NCBI RefSeq assembly: GCF_017603965.1
Contig: NZ_CP071955.1
Coordinates: 2,790,001-2,854,000, forward strand
DNA from: Xanthomonas fragariae
GTDB taxonomy: Bacteria > Pseudomonadota > Gammaproteobacteria > Xanthomonadales > Xanthomonadaceae
Direction: 5' to 3'
Length of the DNA: 64,000 bases
Made by a program: the position numbers and the translations under genes. Below, piece by piece: positions 50,078 to 59,252 of the stretch. A model generated the notes under the pieces. That model ran no database searches. It saw only the letters and a program-made list of their open reading frames with translations, and was not told the DNA's origin. The first letter of the stretch is position 1, and each line of letters starts with the position of its first letter.

Positions 50078-50108
50078 ATGCGCAGCTGCGGCAGGTAGCC
50101 GACTGACC

Positions 50109-50141
50109 GCACGACGCCGGCGCATTGCGTCGGCGTCGTGC
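50109..50141. terminator. GC-rich hairpin after the DUF378 gene
   Basis: GCACGACGCCG (50109-50119) pairs with CGGCGTCGTGC (50131-50141), 31 bases after the DUF378 stop. There is no U-run, and it is probably a terminator. Confidence 0.6.
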
Positions 50142-50214
50142 CATGTGGCGAGCATGCCTTGCGTCCGGGCGCGTGGTCGGAAAGAATCAGGCACCTCCTA
50201 CGCTGGCTGTGTTC

Positions 50215-51120
50215 ATGCTTCTGCGCACTGTTGCTTCCGCCTGCCTGCTCGCGCTGGTGTTACCCGGTACCGCGTACGCGGCCTATCGCAGCCCACAACA
50301 GATACTGGACAGCTCGCCGGCAAGCGCATGGCGCGTGCTCGACCCGGACCGCACGCTTTACATGGAGCTCGACGGCGGACGGGTAATCATCGAGCTGGCG
50401 CCGCAGTTCGCGCCCGAACATGTGGGCAACATCCGCACGCTAGCGCACGAGCGCTTCTGGGATGGGCTAAGCATCTATCGCTCGCAGGACAACTTCGTGG
50501 TGCAGTTCGGCGACCCCGATGGCAAAACGCCGGCCAAGACCAAGTCGCTGGGCTCAGCGAAGACACATCTGACGGCCGAATTCGAACGCGCATCGCAAGG
50601 CCTGGATTTCCAGCGCCTGCCCGATAGCGATGGCTGGGCGCCGCAGGTGGGCTTCGTCGATGGCTTCCCGGTGGGACGCGACAATGCCACCGGCAAGACC
50701 TGGCTTGCGCATTGCTACAGCACCCTGGGTGCGGCCCGCCAAAACGCCGAAGACAGCAGCATCGGCACCGAGTTGTATGTGGTCACCGGGCAGTCGCCGC
50801 GCCAGCTGGATCGCAACATCACCGTGGTCGGGCGCGTGGTCAAGGGCATGGAATTGCTCAGTGTGACTCCGCGCGGGCAGGATCCGATGGGCTTCTACCA
50901 AGACCCTGCGCAACGCGCGCCGATCCGCGCGATTCGATTGGCGAGCGAAGTGCCGCTGCCCGAGCGCACGCCACTGCAGCTGCTGCGCACCGACAGCCGG
51001 ACTTTCCGTGATGTGGCCGAAGCACGCCGCAACCGCAAGGACGATTTCTACAAGCGCCCGGCCGGGCATATCGATCTGTGCAATGTGCCGCTGCCGGTGC
51101 GTGCGCCACCGGCGCATTGA
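50215..51120 (+). CDS. Periplasmic cyclophilin-type peptidyl-prolyl isomerase
   Basis: A 301-residue secreted PPIase. After a signal peptide (VASACLLALVLPGTAYA) comes a cyclophilin domain: LYMELDGGRVIIELAPQFAP, HVGNIRTLAHERFWDGLSIY, RSQDNFVVQFGDPDG, and RNITVVGRVVKGMELL. A long insertion and C-terminal extension make it bigger than PpiA, as in a group of Xanthomonadales enzymes. It probably helps fold periplasmic or outer-membrane proteins. Start ATG 50215 is chosen because it directly precedes the signal peptide; an in-frame ATG 30 codons upstream is less likely. Confidence 0.92.
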   Translation: MLLRTVASACLLALVLPGTAYAAYRSPQQILDSSPASAWRVLDPDRTLYMELDGGRVIIELAPQFAPEHVGNIRTLAHERFWDGLSIYRSQDNFVVQFGDPDGKTPAKTKSLGSAKTHLTAEFERASQGLDFQRLPDSDGWAPQVGFVDGFPVGRDNATGKTWLAHCYSTLGAARQNAEDSSIGTELYVVTGQSPRQLDRNITVVGRVVKGMELLSVTPRGQDPMGFYQDPAQRAPIRAIRLASEVPLPERTPLQLLRTDSRTFRDVAEARRNRKDDFYKRPAGHIDLCNVPLPVRAPPAH

Positions 51121-51230
51121 GATCAGCATGCGTACTGACTCTGAAAGCCACGCTACCCAAGATCAGCACAGCGGCCAGCAGCATTGTCCAGGGTCGACCA
51201 TGGGGCGAGCCACACATCTCACTTGGAGTA

Positions 51231-51366
51231 GCTGACAAAACGTAGCGAGCAGTCTCCAGGTGGGTGCGGATAGCGCGGAGGAATCGCCTTGTTACGACTG
51301 ATATATGCCCATTCCGAGCAATGACCGCGCCCGCCTGGCGGTGAGCGCAGTAGTTTTGTTAGCCAC
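51231..51366. repeat. Inverted-repeat element, copy 2 (right of T3SS island)
   Basis: It begins GCTGACAAAACGTAGCGAGC and ends GTAGTTTTGTTAGCC. The core ATATATGCCCATTCCGAGCA aligns with that of copies 1 and 4. The left arm shares 20 identical bases with copy 1 in the same orientation, while its right arm is only partly complementary to its own left arm. Confidence 0.8.
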
Positions 51367-51399
51367 TTTATGCCTCGATACAACGCTATGACCGGTACG

Positions 51400-51530
51400 T
51401 TTGCCCGGGCCAACGCTCAAGGCACGCGATGCCTACTACATCGTGCATCCCAGCCACCGCGCGCCCAGCTCAGCAGCAAGCGCGTTTATCGACTGGCTCA
51501 AGCGCAAGGCGCCGGAAGAGCGCACCCCGA
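51400..51530 (+). pseudogene. C-terminal fragment of a LysR-type regulator
   Basis: About 40 codons read TLKARDAYYIVHPSHRAPSS and AFIDWLKRKA, the usual closing motif of LysR substrate-binding domains (AYYxVxP ... F-x-x-WL). No helix-turn-helix or rest of the domain is found; the sequence upstream is the inverted-repeat element. The remnant is in frame with, but separate from, the next small gene. Confidence 0.6.
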
Positions 51531-51649
51531 TGCCGGCACTGCCTGCGGAGTTGATCGCATTGCCTGCAAGCGAGACATCGGGTGAGCACCATCACCTCGT
51601 TTTGTCTTATCGATACCTAGGCTTTACGTCCCACCTTCAGGACATTCCC

Positions 51650-51943
51650 ATGCCTACTCTTCGCATGCGTATCACCGGCACCGACGACCACGCGCGTGCC
51701 ATCGCCAATCTGCTGCAGAGCATCGACGGCATCGAGCATGTGGAAGAAGTCGATGACCTGATGCCGCATCTGGACGACGACGATTCCAGCTCGGTCGGCC
51801 TGTCCGACGATGAGGGTCCGGGCAGCCACGAGTTCGAGGTGGAAGCAGGCAACGAAGCCACCGCTCAGAAAGTGCGCAATGCCGTACAGGAATTGGCGTT
51901 GCAGTTGGATGTGTTTGTGGAATACGACGTCGACGAAAGCTGA
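51650..51943 (+). CDS. Conserved hypothetical acidic protein
   Basis: A 97-residue protein. The first 45 residues (MPTLRMRITGTDDHARAIAN, then LQSIDGIEHVEEVDDLMPHL) have the beta-alpha-beta pattern of small ACT/ferredoxin-like folds; the middle is very acidic (LDDDDSSSVGLSDDEGPGSH) and the end is another helix-strand unit (AQKVRNAVQELALQLDVFVE). I do not recognise a function. ATG 51650 follows AGGAC. It is followed by a strong hairpin. Confidence 0.7.
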   Translation: MPTLRMRITGTDDHARAIANLLQSIDGIEHVEEVDDLMPHLDDDDSSSVGLSDDEGPGSHEFEVEAGNEATAQKVRNAVQELALQLDVFVEYDVDES

Positions 51944-52015
51944 GCAGGCCTCGCGCTCGATGACACCGCGAAGAGATGCGTAGGCGGCTTCCGGTAGATG
52001 TGCCTGAGTTCAATG

Positions 52016-52067
52016 GCCTGCCGCCTGCCCTAGTCAGGCGGCAGGCGTGTTGCATCGCTTGCAACAC
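52016..52067 (+). terminator. Double hairpin after the small acidic protein gene
   Basis: GCCTGCCGCCTG (52016-52027) pairs perfectly with CAGGCGGCAGGC (52035-52046) around CCCTAGT; immediately behind, GTGTTGC (52047-52053) pairs with GCAACAC (52061-52067). Two adjacent stems suggest a terminator. Confidence 0.7.
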
Positions 52068-52102
52068 GCATTCCCCGAACAACGCGCATCACCTAAAAAG
52101 TG

Positions 52103-52235
52103 TGGCTAACAAAATGTCGCGAACGGTCGCCGGATGGATATGGAAGGCACGCTCAGGAGCCGGAATATACGAATGACCGATGCCGCAACAAGTACCCGCC
52201 GCGCTCGCTTGAGCACGAGCGCAGTTACTCGATGG
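52103..52235. repeat. Inverted-repeat element, copy 3 (degenerate)
   Basis: It starts TGGCTAACAAAATGTCGCGA, like the ends of copies 1 and 2, with a core fragment GGAATATACGAATGACCGAT in the opposite orientation. The right end is not recognisable, so its limit is approximate. Confidence 0.5.
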
Positions 52236-52310
52236 CAGGGTAAACCAGTGACGGATGCGTACCACCGCACAGTTGCCTATGCTGGCGGTTTGCCTCCATG
52301 AGGATCTACG

Positions 52311-54119
52311 ATGTGTCAACGCCTGCTTGTCCTCGCCCTGCTCGCCGGTCTCAGTGCCTGCCAGCAGCAGCCCGAACCGCCGCGTGCCGGCACCACCGAT
52401 GCCGCTGACGCCCAGGAAGCGCAGGGCCAGGACGCGCGCTTTGCGGCGTTGTCCAAGCGCGCGCTCGACACCTGGATGCAGCTGTCGCCGGTCACCGCTA
52501 CCCAGACCGGCGATCATCGCTTCGACGCGCAGATCGATGACCTGAGCGCCACCGGTCGCCAGCGCAGCCTGGATGCCAGCAAGAAACTGCTGGCCGAACT
52601 GGATGCGATCGAGGTCGCCAAGCTGTCGCGCGAGAACCAGGTCGATGCGGCGATCCTGCGCAACCAGCTGCAATCGGAAATCTGGAACACCGAAGTCCTG
52701 CAAAGCTGGGCCTGGGACCCGCAGGTCTATAACAGCCTGGCAGGCAGCGCGCTGTACGGCCTGATGGCGCGCGAATTCGCGCCGCTGCCCGAGCGCCTGA
52801 CCTCAGCCACGCAGCGCATGGAGGAGATTCCCAGCATCTTTGCGCAGGCGCGCGAAAACCTGGATCCGGCTCGCGTGCCGAAGATCCACGCCGAAACGGT
52901 GGCCAAACAGAACAAGGGCATCCTCAGCATCGTCGATACCTTCATCGCGCCCAACATCAGCCAGCTCGGCCTGATAGAAGCAGCGCGCGCACAGGCAGCC
53001 ATCGACAATCTACGCAAGGCCGTGGCCGAGCAGCAGACCTGGCTGGACACCGTGCTGGTGCCCAATGCCAACGGCGAATTCCGCATCGGTGCGGAAAAAT
53101 ACGATCAGAAGCTGAAATTCGCGCTGCTATCGTCGCTGTCGCGTGCCGACATCAAGCAGCGCGCCGAGTCCGAACTCAAGCGCGTGCGCGGTGAGATGTA
53201 CGCAATCGCGCGCACCGTGCTCAAGCACGCGCCCGGCGCACCGAAACTGCCCGCTGCGCCCAACGAGGACCAGCAGCAGGCCGCCATCGAAGCAGCGCTT
53301 GAGCTGGCCTATGCCGACAAGCCTGCACGCGACAAGGTGGCGGACGCTGCCAAGGCGGCACTGGCGCAATCCACCGAGTTCGTGCGCCAGAAGGATTTGA
53401 TGACGCTGCCCGATTCGCCTGTGGACATCATTGCGATGCCGGAATTTCAGCGCGGCGTGGCAGTGGCGTATTGCGATTCGCCCGGCCCGCTCGACAAGAA
53501 TCTGAAGACCTTCTACGCGGTGTCGCCGATTCCCGACGACTGGAACGACCAGCAGGTCGATTCGTTCCTGCGCGAATACAACAGCCGCATGATCCATCTG
53601 CTCAGTATCCACGAGGGCACCCCGGGCCACTATCTGGAAGGCTGGCACTCGGCCCAATTTCCTTCAACGCTGCGCGCGGTGCTGCGGTCGGGCATGTTCG
53701 TCGAAGGGTGGGCGGTGTACACCGAACGCATGATGCAAGAGCAAGGGTATCTGGATAACGACCCGCTGTTCCATCTGGTGCAGCTCAAGTTCTATCTGCG
53801 CACCATTGCCAACGCCATCCTCGACCAGGGGGTACATGTGGGCGGCTGGGATCGCGAAAAAGCGATGCACCTGATGACCCACGACACCTTCCAGCAGGAA
53901 AGCGAAGCCTCGGGCAAATGGGTGCGTGCGCAGTTGTCGTCCGCACAGCTGCCGACGTATTTCGTCGGCATGCAGGAACATCTGGATACACGTAAAGCGA
54001 TGCAGGACAAGCTCGGCGACAAGTTCAACCTGAAGACGTATCACGACCAGATGCTGTCCTACGGCGCCCCACCGGTGCGTTTTGCGCGTGAGTTGATGCT
54101 GGATCAGCCGATTGAGTGA
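52311..54119 (+). CDS. DUF885 lipoprotein, putative metallopeptidase
   Basis: A 602-residue protein with a lipoprotein signal (LLVLALLAGLSAC, lipobox GLSAC) and a DUF885 domain. DUF885 proteins carry a gluzincin-like HExxH-type site; here HEGTPGHYLEGWHSAQF with the downstream GMFVEGWAVYTERMM is the expected zinc-binding region. The protein is probably anchored in the envelope with a periplasmic peptidase-like domain; the substrate is unknown. ATG 52311 follows GAGG at a suitable distance. The length is normal for the family. Confidence 0.9.
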   Translation: MCQRLLVLALLAGLSACQQQPEPPRAGTTDAADAQEAQGQDARFAALSKRALDTWMQLSPVTATQTGDHRFDAQIDDLSATGRQRSLDASKKLLAELDAIEVAKLSRENQVDAAILRNQLQSEIWNTEVLQSWAWDPQVYNSLAGSALYGLMAREFAPLPERLTSATQRMEEIPSIFAQARENLDPARVPKIHAETVAKQNKGILSIVDTFIAPNISQLGLIEAARAQAAIDNLRKAVAEQQTWLDTVLVPNANGEFRIGAEKYDQKLKFALLSSLSRADIKQRAESELKRVRGEMYAIARTVLKHAPGAPKLPAAPNEDQQQAAIEAALELAYADKPARDKVADAAKAALAQSTEFVRQKDLMTLPDSPVDIIAMPEFQRGVAVAYCDSPGPLDKNLKTFYAVSPIPDDWNDQQVDSFLREYNSRMIHLLSIHEGTPGHYLEGWHSAQFPSTLRAVLRSGMFVEGWAVYTERMMQEQGYLDNDPLFHLVQLKFYLRTIANAILDQGVHVGGWDREKAMHLMTHDTFQQESEASGKWVRAQLSSAQLPTYFVGMQEHLDTRKAMQDKLGDKFNLKTYHDQMLSYGAPPVRFARELMLDQPIE

Positions 54120-54125
54120 GTAATT

Positions 54126-54292
54126 TCTTCTCCCCTCGGGAGAAGGTGCTTCGAAGGGGCGGATGAGGGTGCGCCGCAAAGAGCTGTCAGTGCATGCAAT
54201 GGCAAACGCGTCGCCACGCACCTTCAGACGTGAAGCGCCACCTGCTTCGCCGTACCCTCACCCCAAGCCCCTCTCCAGCAGGACAGGGGCTT
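54126..54292. repeat. Xanthomonas-type intergenic repeat with inverted CT/GA-rich ends
   Basis: The left end TTCTCCCCTCGGGAGAAGG forms a small hairpin and is followed by GGGGCGGATGAGGGTGCG. The right end CGTACCCTCACCCC and AAGCCCCTCTCC are roughly the inverse of the left. Similar sequence (GTTCCCCTCAACCCACCCCA) recurs at 59146. No gene is seen in this spacer. Confidence 0.6.
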
Positions 54293-54374
54293 GCTGCGGT
54301 GATCCTTGCGATTTTCCAAGCAGGCTTCAAACCCGCAATCTCCAGTCGCGCCGTGCTCAAACGCAGCCTTCCCG

Positions 54375-56207
54375 TCACCTATCCGCCGCGACAAATCCAC
54401 CGGTCTGCCGCGCCCACAGCCGCGCATACAGCCCGCCCTGCGCGATCAGTTCCGCATGCGTGCCGGTTTCGACGATGCGTCCGGCGTCCATCACCACCAG
54501 CCGATCCATGCGCGCGATAGTCGAGAGGCGGTGAGCGATCGCGATGACGGTCTTGTTGCCCATCAAGGCATCCAGGCTGTCCTGGATCGCTGCTTCCACT
54601 TCAGAATCCAGCGCCGATGTGGCTTCGTCCAGAATCAAAATCGGTGCGTCCTTGAGTAAGACGCGCGCAATCGCAATGCGCTGACGCTGACCACCAGACA
54701 GCTTGACCCCGCGCTCGCCCACATACGCATCGAAACCGCGCCGCCCTTCGCCATCCACCAGCGTGTCGATAAAGCTGTCGGCACGCGCCTTGCGCACGGC
54801 TTCCAACATCTGCGCATCGGTCGCCTGCGGCCGACCGTACAGCAGGTTGTCGCGGATCGAACGATGCAATAGCGAGGTGTCCTGCGTCACCAGGCCGATC
54901 TGCCCGCGCAGGCTTTCCTGGGTGACCAGCGCAATGTCCTGCCCATCGATCAAGATGCGCCCCTGCTCCAGGTCGTACAGCCGTAACATCACGTTGACCA
55001 GCGTCGATTTGCCCGCACCCGATGGCCCGACCAGGCCGATCTTCTCGCCTGCACGCACTTGCAGATCCATCCCGGCAATCACGCCACCGCATTTGCCGTA
55101 GTGGAAATGAATGTGCTCGAACCGCACCTGCCCTTGCGTCACCTGCAACGGCACCGCATTCGGCGCGTCTTGTACCTGCACCGGCTGTGAGATGGTCTGC
55201 ATGCCGTCCTGCACGCTGCCGATGTCTTCAAAGATGCCGTTGACCGTCCACATGATCCATCCGGACATGTTGTGGATGCGGATTACCAACCCGGTCGCCA
55301 GCGTGATCGCGCCCACGCTGATCTGGCCACGGCTCCACAGCCACAACGCCAGTCCGCAGGTCCCCACGATCAGAAAGCCATTGGCCACCGCAATGGCGGT
55401 GTCCATCGCGGTGGTCACGCGCGTCTGCCCGCGATGCTTGACCGCCAGCTCGTCGATCGCATCGCGCACGTAGGCTTCCTCGCGGCCGGCATGGGCAAAC
55501 AGCTTGAGCGTTGAGATATTGGTGTAGCCGTCGACGATGCGACCGGTCGCCTTGGAGCGTGCATCCGATGCGATCCACGCGCGCACCTTCATGCGCGGCA
55601 CGAAGAACGCCATCAGCCCGACATACACCACCAGCCAGATCAACAGCGGCACCATCAACCATGGGTCGGCCTGTGCGAACAACCACAGGGCGCTACCGGT
55701 GTAGACCACGATGTACCAGAGCGCATCGACCATCTGCACCGCCGATTCGCGAAGCGACGTGCCGGTCTGCATCACACGATTGGCGATGCGCCCGGCAAAA
55801 TCGTTGTTGAAAAACCCCAGACTCTGGCGCACCACGTAGTTGTGCATCAGCCAACGCGAGCGGTTGCTCAAGCCCGGCACGATCGCCTGATTGACCAGCA
55901 GATTGTGCAGACCGGTAAACACTGGTCGCGCCACAAGAGTGATCAGCGCCATCCACGCCAGTGCGCTGGCATGGCGATGGAAGAACTCCGGTCCCGGTCG
56001 CTCGGCCAGCATGTCGACGATGCGGCCGAGGAAGTCGAACATCGCCACTTCCACCAAGGCCAGCAGCAGCCCGGCGACCAGTGTGGCCAGCAGGATCGGC
56101 CACAGCGGCCGCAGGTAATGTAGATAGAACCGCCACACGCTACGTGGCGGCATTTCCTGCTCGATCGGCGGAAAGATATCGATCAGGGATTCGAACCAGC
56201 GGAACAT
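54375..56207 (-). CDS. ABC exporter, fused permease-ATPase (MsbA-like half transporter)
   Basis: A 610-residue half-transporter working as a dimer. The N-terminal 320 residues form the six-helix ABC exporter domain (WPILLATLVAGLLLALVEVA, YIVVYTGSALWLFAQADPWL). The C-terminal ATPase has Walker A GLVGPSGAGKSTLVN, the signature LSGGQRQRIA, Walker B ILILDEAT and the H-loop IAHRLST. The transported substrate is unknown; the family includes lipid, peptide and drug exporters. ATG 56207 (MFRWFESLIDIFPP) is preferred over GTG 56216. Confidence 0.92.
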   Translation of the reverse strand: MFRWFESLIDIFPPIEQEMPPRSVWRFYLHYLRPLWPILLATLVAGLLLALVEVAMFDFLGRIVDMLAERPGPEFFHRHASALAWMALITLVARPVFTGLHNLLVNQAIVPGLSNRSRWLMHNYVVRQSLGFFNNDFAGRIANRVMQTGTSLRESAVQMVDALWYIVVYTGSALWLFAQADPWLMVPLLIWLVVYVGLMAFFVPRMKVRAWIASDARSKATGRIVDGYTNISTLKLFAHAGREEAYVRDAIDELAVKHRGQTRVTTAMDTAIAVANGFLIVGTCGLALWLWSRGQISVGAITLATGLVIRIHNMSGWIMWTVNGIFEDIGSVQDGMQTISQPVQVQDAPNAVPLQVTQGQVRFEHIHFHYGKCGGVIAGMDLQVRAGEKIGLVGPSGAGKSTLVNVMLRLYDLEQGRILIDGQDIALVTQESLRGQIGLVTQDTSLLHRSIRDNLLYGRPQATDAQMLEAVRKARADSFIDTLVDGEGRRGFDAYVGERGVKLSGGQRQRIAIARVLLKDAPILILDEATSALDSEVEAAIQDSLDALMGNKTVIAIAHRLSTIARMDRLVVMDAGRIVETGTHAELIAQGGLYARLWARQTGGFVAADR

Positions 56208-56289
56208 TGCAGACACTTTGGGAAAACCGGGAGGTCAGGCTAGCCGATCGGGCGTCAAGACGCAGTGGCGTTGGCGCCAAATAGCCGCG

Positions 56290-56510
56290 TCAGCAAGCGC
56301 GTGGCATGTGCACTGCGGAAAACAAACCGTTCAATCCGTTGCTGGCGGTTCCCACGTTGCTGCGCAGGGTGATCGGCGAAAAAACGCCGCACGCGCCGCG
56401 CCGATATCGGCATTGGCTGCGCGTAACTTACACTCGGCCTGCCGGATACCCGGTCGCTGCAACAACAGCGGCGCATCCAACGCACGCCACGGGCACTCGA
56501 GGCCCGCCGC
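56290..56510 (-). pseudogene. Fragment of an outer-membrane efflux factor (NodT/OprM type)
   Basis: The minus strand reads APLLLQRPGIRQAECKLRAA and NADIGAARAAFF, the hallmark DLLxRRPDIRxAExxLxAANAxIGxARA region of RND outer-membrane factors. After a frameshift it continues SPITLRSNVGTASNGLNGLF. Only about 70 codons remain. It lies between the ABC exporter and the antiporter. Confidence 0.7.
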
Positions 56511-56573
56511 GACGGCAAGCAGCGTGCAGATCACGCTCGGCCTCGCTACCGAATCAGCTGCATGCAGTCAACG

Positions 56574-57869
56574 CTACTGTAGACTCGGCACCGCATCGGT
56601 CACGTTGGCGTGGCGACGCATGATCCAGTTGAACAGCGGCGTAGCCATCAGCGTGGACAGGATCGCCATCAGCACCAGCACCGAGAACAGGCCTTGGTCG
56701 ATCACACCGGCCTGCAAGCCGATATTGATGATGATCAGCTCCATCAAGCCGCGTGCATTCATCAGCGAACCAATCGCCATCGCATCGCGGTTGTTCTCGC
56801 CGGTAGCACGCGCCGCGGCCCAGCACGCCACGCCCTTGCCGATGAACGATGCGGCCAGAATCGCCACGCCGGCCAGCATGATCTGCGGCTGCAGCAACAC
56901 GCTGAGCTGGGTCTTCAGACCCGAATAAGTGAAGAACAGCGGCAGCAACAACACCACCACAAACGGCTGCATCATCTCGCGCAGCTTTTCGGTCAACGCG
57001 CCCCTGGGCAGGCAAACACCGAGCAGGAAGCCGCCGAACACTGCATGGATACCGATCGCATCCATCGCCCATGCGCTGAGGCAGAACAGTATCAGGATCA
57101 CCGCCAATACGCTGTTGCTCAGCGGCTGGTCCGGGACGACGTAGTTGGCCAGACGGCGCAGCAAATGGCGGCCAACAAAGACCATAAACAACGCGTAGCC
57201 GACGCCACCGCCGATGGCCAGATAGGCGTTGCCCCAACTGCCGCCGAAGCTGGCCAATACTACAGCCAGAATGCACCACGCCGCCGCATCGTCGAACGCA
57301 CCGGCAGTCAACGCCAGCGTCCCCAGCGGGCTATTGGTCAGACCGCGCTCGTGGATGATGCGCGCCAGCATCGGGAACGCAGTGATCGCGATCGCCGCAC
57401 CCAAAAACAGCGACGCTTCCATGAGCTTGGCTTTTTCCGAGAACAGGCCATCCACGTCGATCAGCCACGGACACATGGCAAATGCCAAGGCGAACGGCAC
57501 CGCGATTCCGGCCATCGACACGCTCATCGCACTGCGATAGCGCGCGCGGAAGTGCTCGCCCCGGAAATCGGTGCCGACCAGAAACATGTACAGGCCCACG
57601 CCGAACTGCGCGAACACGTACAGCATATCCATGGTCTGCTTGGGGAACAGCGACGCCTGCCACTGCGGCAGCAGCAGGCCGAACAACGAAGGCCCCAGCA
57701 TCACGCCGGCGATCATCTCGCCAACCACTTGCGGCTGCCCAATGCGCTTGGCCAGCATGCCCACCAGCCGGCAAACCAGCAGGATGGTTGCGGCCTGCAA
57801 AAAAAAGTACATCGACATCTGCGCAGTGGTCATGCGTTCGGCAACATCCTTGAGAAGTGCGCGGATCAT
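56574..57869 (-). CDS. CPA2-type cation/proton antiporter
   Basis: A 431-residue membrane protein of the monovalent cation:proton antiporter-2 family (KefB/NapA-like) with about 12 helices (YFFLQAATILLVCRLVGMLA, VGEMIAGVMLGPSLFGLLLP, GAFDDAAAWCILAVVLASFG). The paired acidic residues of the ion site fit TAGAFDDAAAW. There is no C-terminal TrkA-N regulatory domain, unlike KefB/KefC. It probably exchanges Na+ or K+ for H+. ATG 57869 is one option; ATG in ERMTTAQMSMYFF, 12 codons later, is another. Confidence 0.88.
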   Translation of the reverse strand: MIRALLKDVAERMTTAQMSMYFFLQAATILLVCRLVGMLAKRIGQPQVVGEMIAGVMLGPSLFGLLLPQWQASLFPKQTMDMLYVFAQFGVGLYMFLVGTDFRGEHFRARYRSAMSVSMAGIAVPFALAFAMCPWLIDVDGLFSEKAKLMEASLFLGAAIAITAFPMLARIIHERGLTNSPLGTLALTAGAFDDAAAWCILAVVLASFGGSWGNAYLAIGGGVGYALFMVFVGRHLLRRLANYVVPDQPLSNSVLAVILILFCLSAWAMDAIGIHAVFGGFLLGVCLPRGALTEKLREMMQPFVVVLLLPLFFTYSGLKTQLSVLLQPQIMLAGVAILAASFIGKGVACWAAARATGENNRDAMAIGSLMNARGLMELIIINIGLQAGVIDQGLFSVLVLMAILSTLMATPLFNWIMRRHANVTDAVPSLQ

Positions 57870-57909
57870 AACGACCCGTGCCGGTGGACGATAGCCATCG
57901 TGCAACTGG

Positions 57910-58132
57910 CATGTCGGTCAGCGGCGAGAGCGACTCCATGCGCATCTCGCCAACCGCACCGTCCCAAGTCAGCGCGAAATTGACGAAAGCATCGGCATTC
58001 AACGAGCGATCGTCCCAGCGCACGATGAAGGTATCGTGCTGCCAATGCTCCATCGTGCCGAGCAATTGGGCGGTCTTGGAAAACTGCAAGCGCAGGCGCT
58101 TGCAGTCCTGGCCGATCACCACATTGCCGTAT
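57910..58132 (-). pseudogene. DUF3471 C-terminal fragment (serine hydrolase type)
   Basis: About 65 codons (YGNVVIGQDCKRLRLQFSKT, AQLLGTMEHWQHDTFIVRWD, AVGEMRMESLSPLTD) match the DUF3471 domain found at the C-terminus of beta-lactamase-like serine hydrolases. A stop lies directly upstream of the tyrosine codon, and the normal ending is lost where the antiporter begins. The rest of the gene is absent. Confidence 0.6.
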
Positions 58133-58257
58133 CAGGGCAGGGGTCGCCGCAGCTCGCCGCACAAACCGGCGAGGCTATGATCGGCGTTCACCAGTTGAAA
58201 TCAGCTGGAGATGAAGCGCAATGGTGCGTCCCGCCCCTGCCAGCGAGTCTCATTGCC

Positions 58258-59091
58258 ATGATTGATCTATTCGCTTGCACCCCGCCCGCGCTCGATGGCA
58301 TCCACGTCGGCATCGGCGGTTGGGTGTATGCGCCTTGGCGCGCGGGCATGTTCTATCCAGAAGACCTGGTGCAGCGCCGGGAGCTGGAATACGCAAGCCG
58401 CCACGTCACCGCTATCGAGATCAACGGAACGTATTATGGTGCGCAAAAACCAGCCACTTACGCGAAGTGGCGCGATGAAGTACCTCCTGGATTCGTATTC
58501 TCGGCAAAGGCCCCGCGCCGCATTACCCAGTCGCGCACGCTGGCCGGCACCAAGGCGCAGGTGGAGGACTTTATCGGCAGTATTGTCGAGCTCGGCCAAA
58601 CCCTGGGGCCGTTGGTGTGGCAATTCGAGCAAGGGCATCGCCTGCAGACCGACGACCTGGATGAGTTCTTATCGCTGCTGCCCAGGCGGGCGGGCCATCG
58701 TGCGCTGCGCCATGTGCTGGAAATTCGTGACCACGATGCAGTGGATGCCTCACTAGTGGCGATGGTGCGCCGCCACGGTGTGACTACGGTCTTCACCGAT
58801 TCGGAGAAGCATCCATCTTTTGCCGATCTTTCCACCGAGGTTGTTTACGCACGCTTGATGCGCAGCCAGGCACAGCTACATGCGGGTTACCCGGCGCCAG
58901 CACTGGCACGCTGGGCCGAGCGTATCCAGGCCTGGCGGCGCGGCGAGGACCCGGCTGACCTTCCGCATGTGGACGCGGCTACGCGAGTTGCAAGGACGCC
59001 GCGCGAGGTATTTGTATTCTTCATCAGTGCCGCGAAGGAGCGTAATCCGGCAGCGGCGATGGCATTGTTACAGGGGTTGAGTTCGCGCTAG
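58258..59091 (+). CDS. DUF72 family protein (YecE-like)
   Basis: A 277-residue DUF72/YecE TIM-barrel-like protein with the family signatures HVGIGGWVYAPWRAGMFYPE, EINGTYYGAQKP and GFVFSAKAPRRITQSRTLAG. The biochemical role is not known. ATG 58258 starts MIDLFACTPPALDG; in-frame upstream codons belong to the spacer. It is probably monocistronic or followed by the EamA gene. Confidence 0.9.
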   Translation: MIDLFACTPPALDGIHVGIGGWVYAPWRAGMFYPEDLVQRRELEYASRHVTAIEINGTYYGAQKPATYAKWRDEVPPGFVFSAKAPRRITQSRTLAGTKAQVEDFIGSIVELGQTLGPLVWQFEQGHRLQTDDLDEFLSLLPRRAGHRALRHVLEIRDHDAVDASLVAMVRRHGVTTVFTDSEKHPSFADLSTEVVYARLMRSQAQLHAGYPAPALARWAERIQAWRRGEDPADLPHVDAATRVARTPREVFVFFISAAKERNPAAAMALLQGLSSR

Positions 59092-59252
59092 CAAGGCGGT
59101 GCATAGCGCCGGATAACGATAAGGCGGAGTCAAGAATGCTGACCGCCGTTCCCCTCAACCCACCCCATCTCCCTATGAAGAGGAACGAGGTCCAGGCGGG
59201 AAAGGGGCGTTTGAAGCGCGAATCGGCTGCGGCTTTTCAGCGACAATGGCGC

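Noticed and set aside
56610..57983. Plus-strand open frame of 457 codons over the antiporter
   Set aside because: Rich in Gln, His and Arg as expected from reversed membrane-protein codons; the antiporter on the other strand has clear family motifs.
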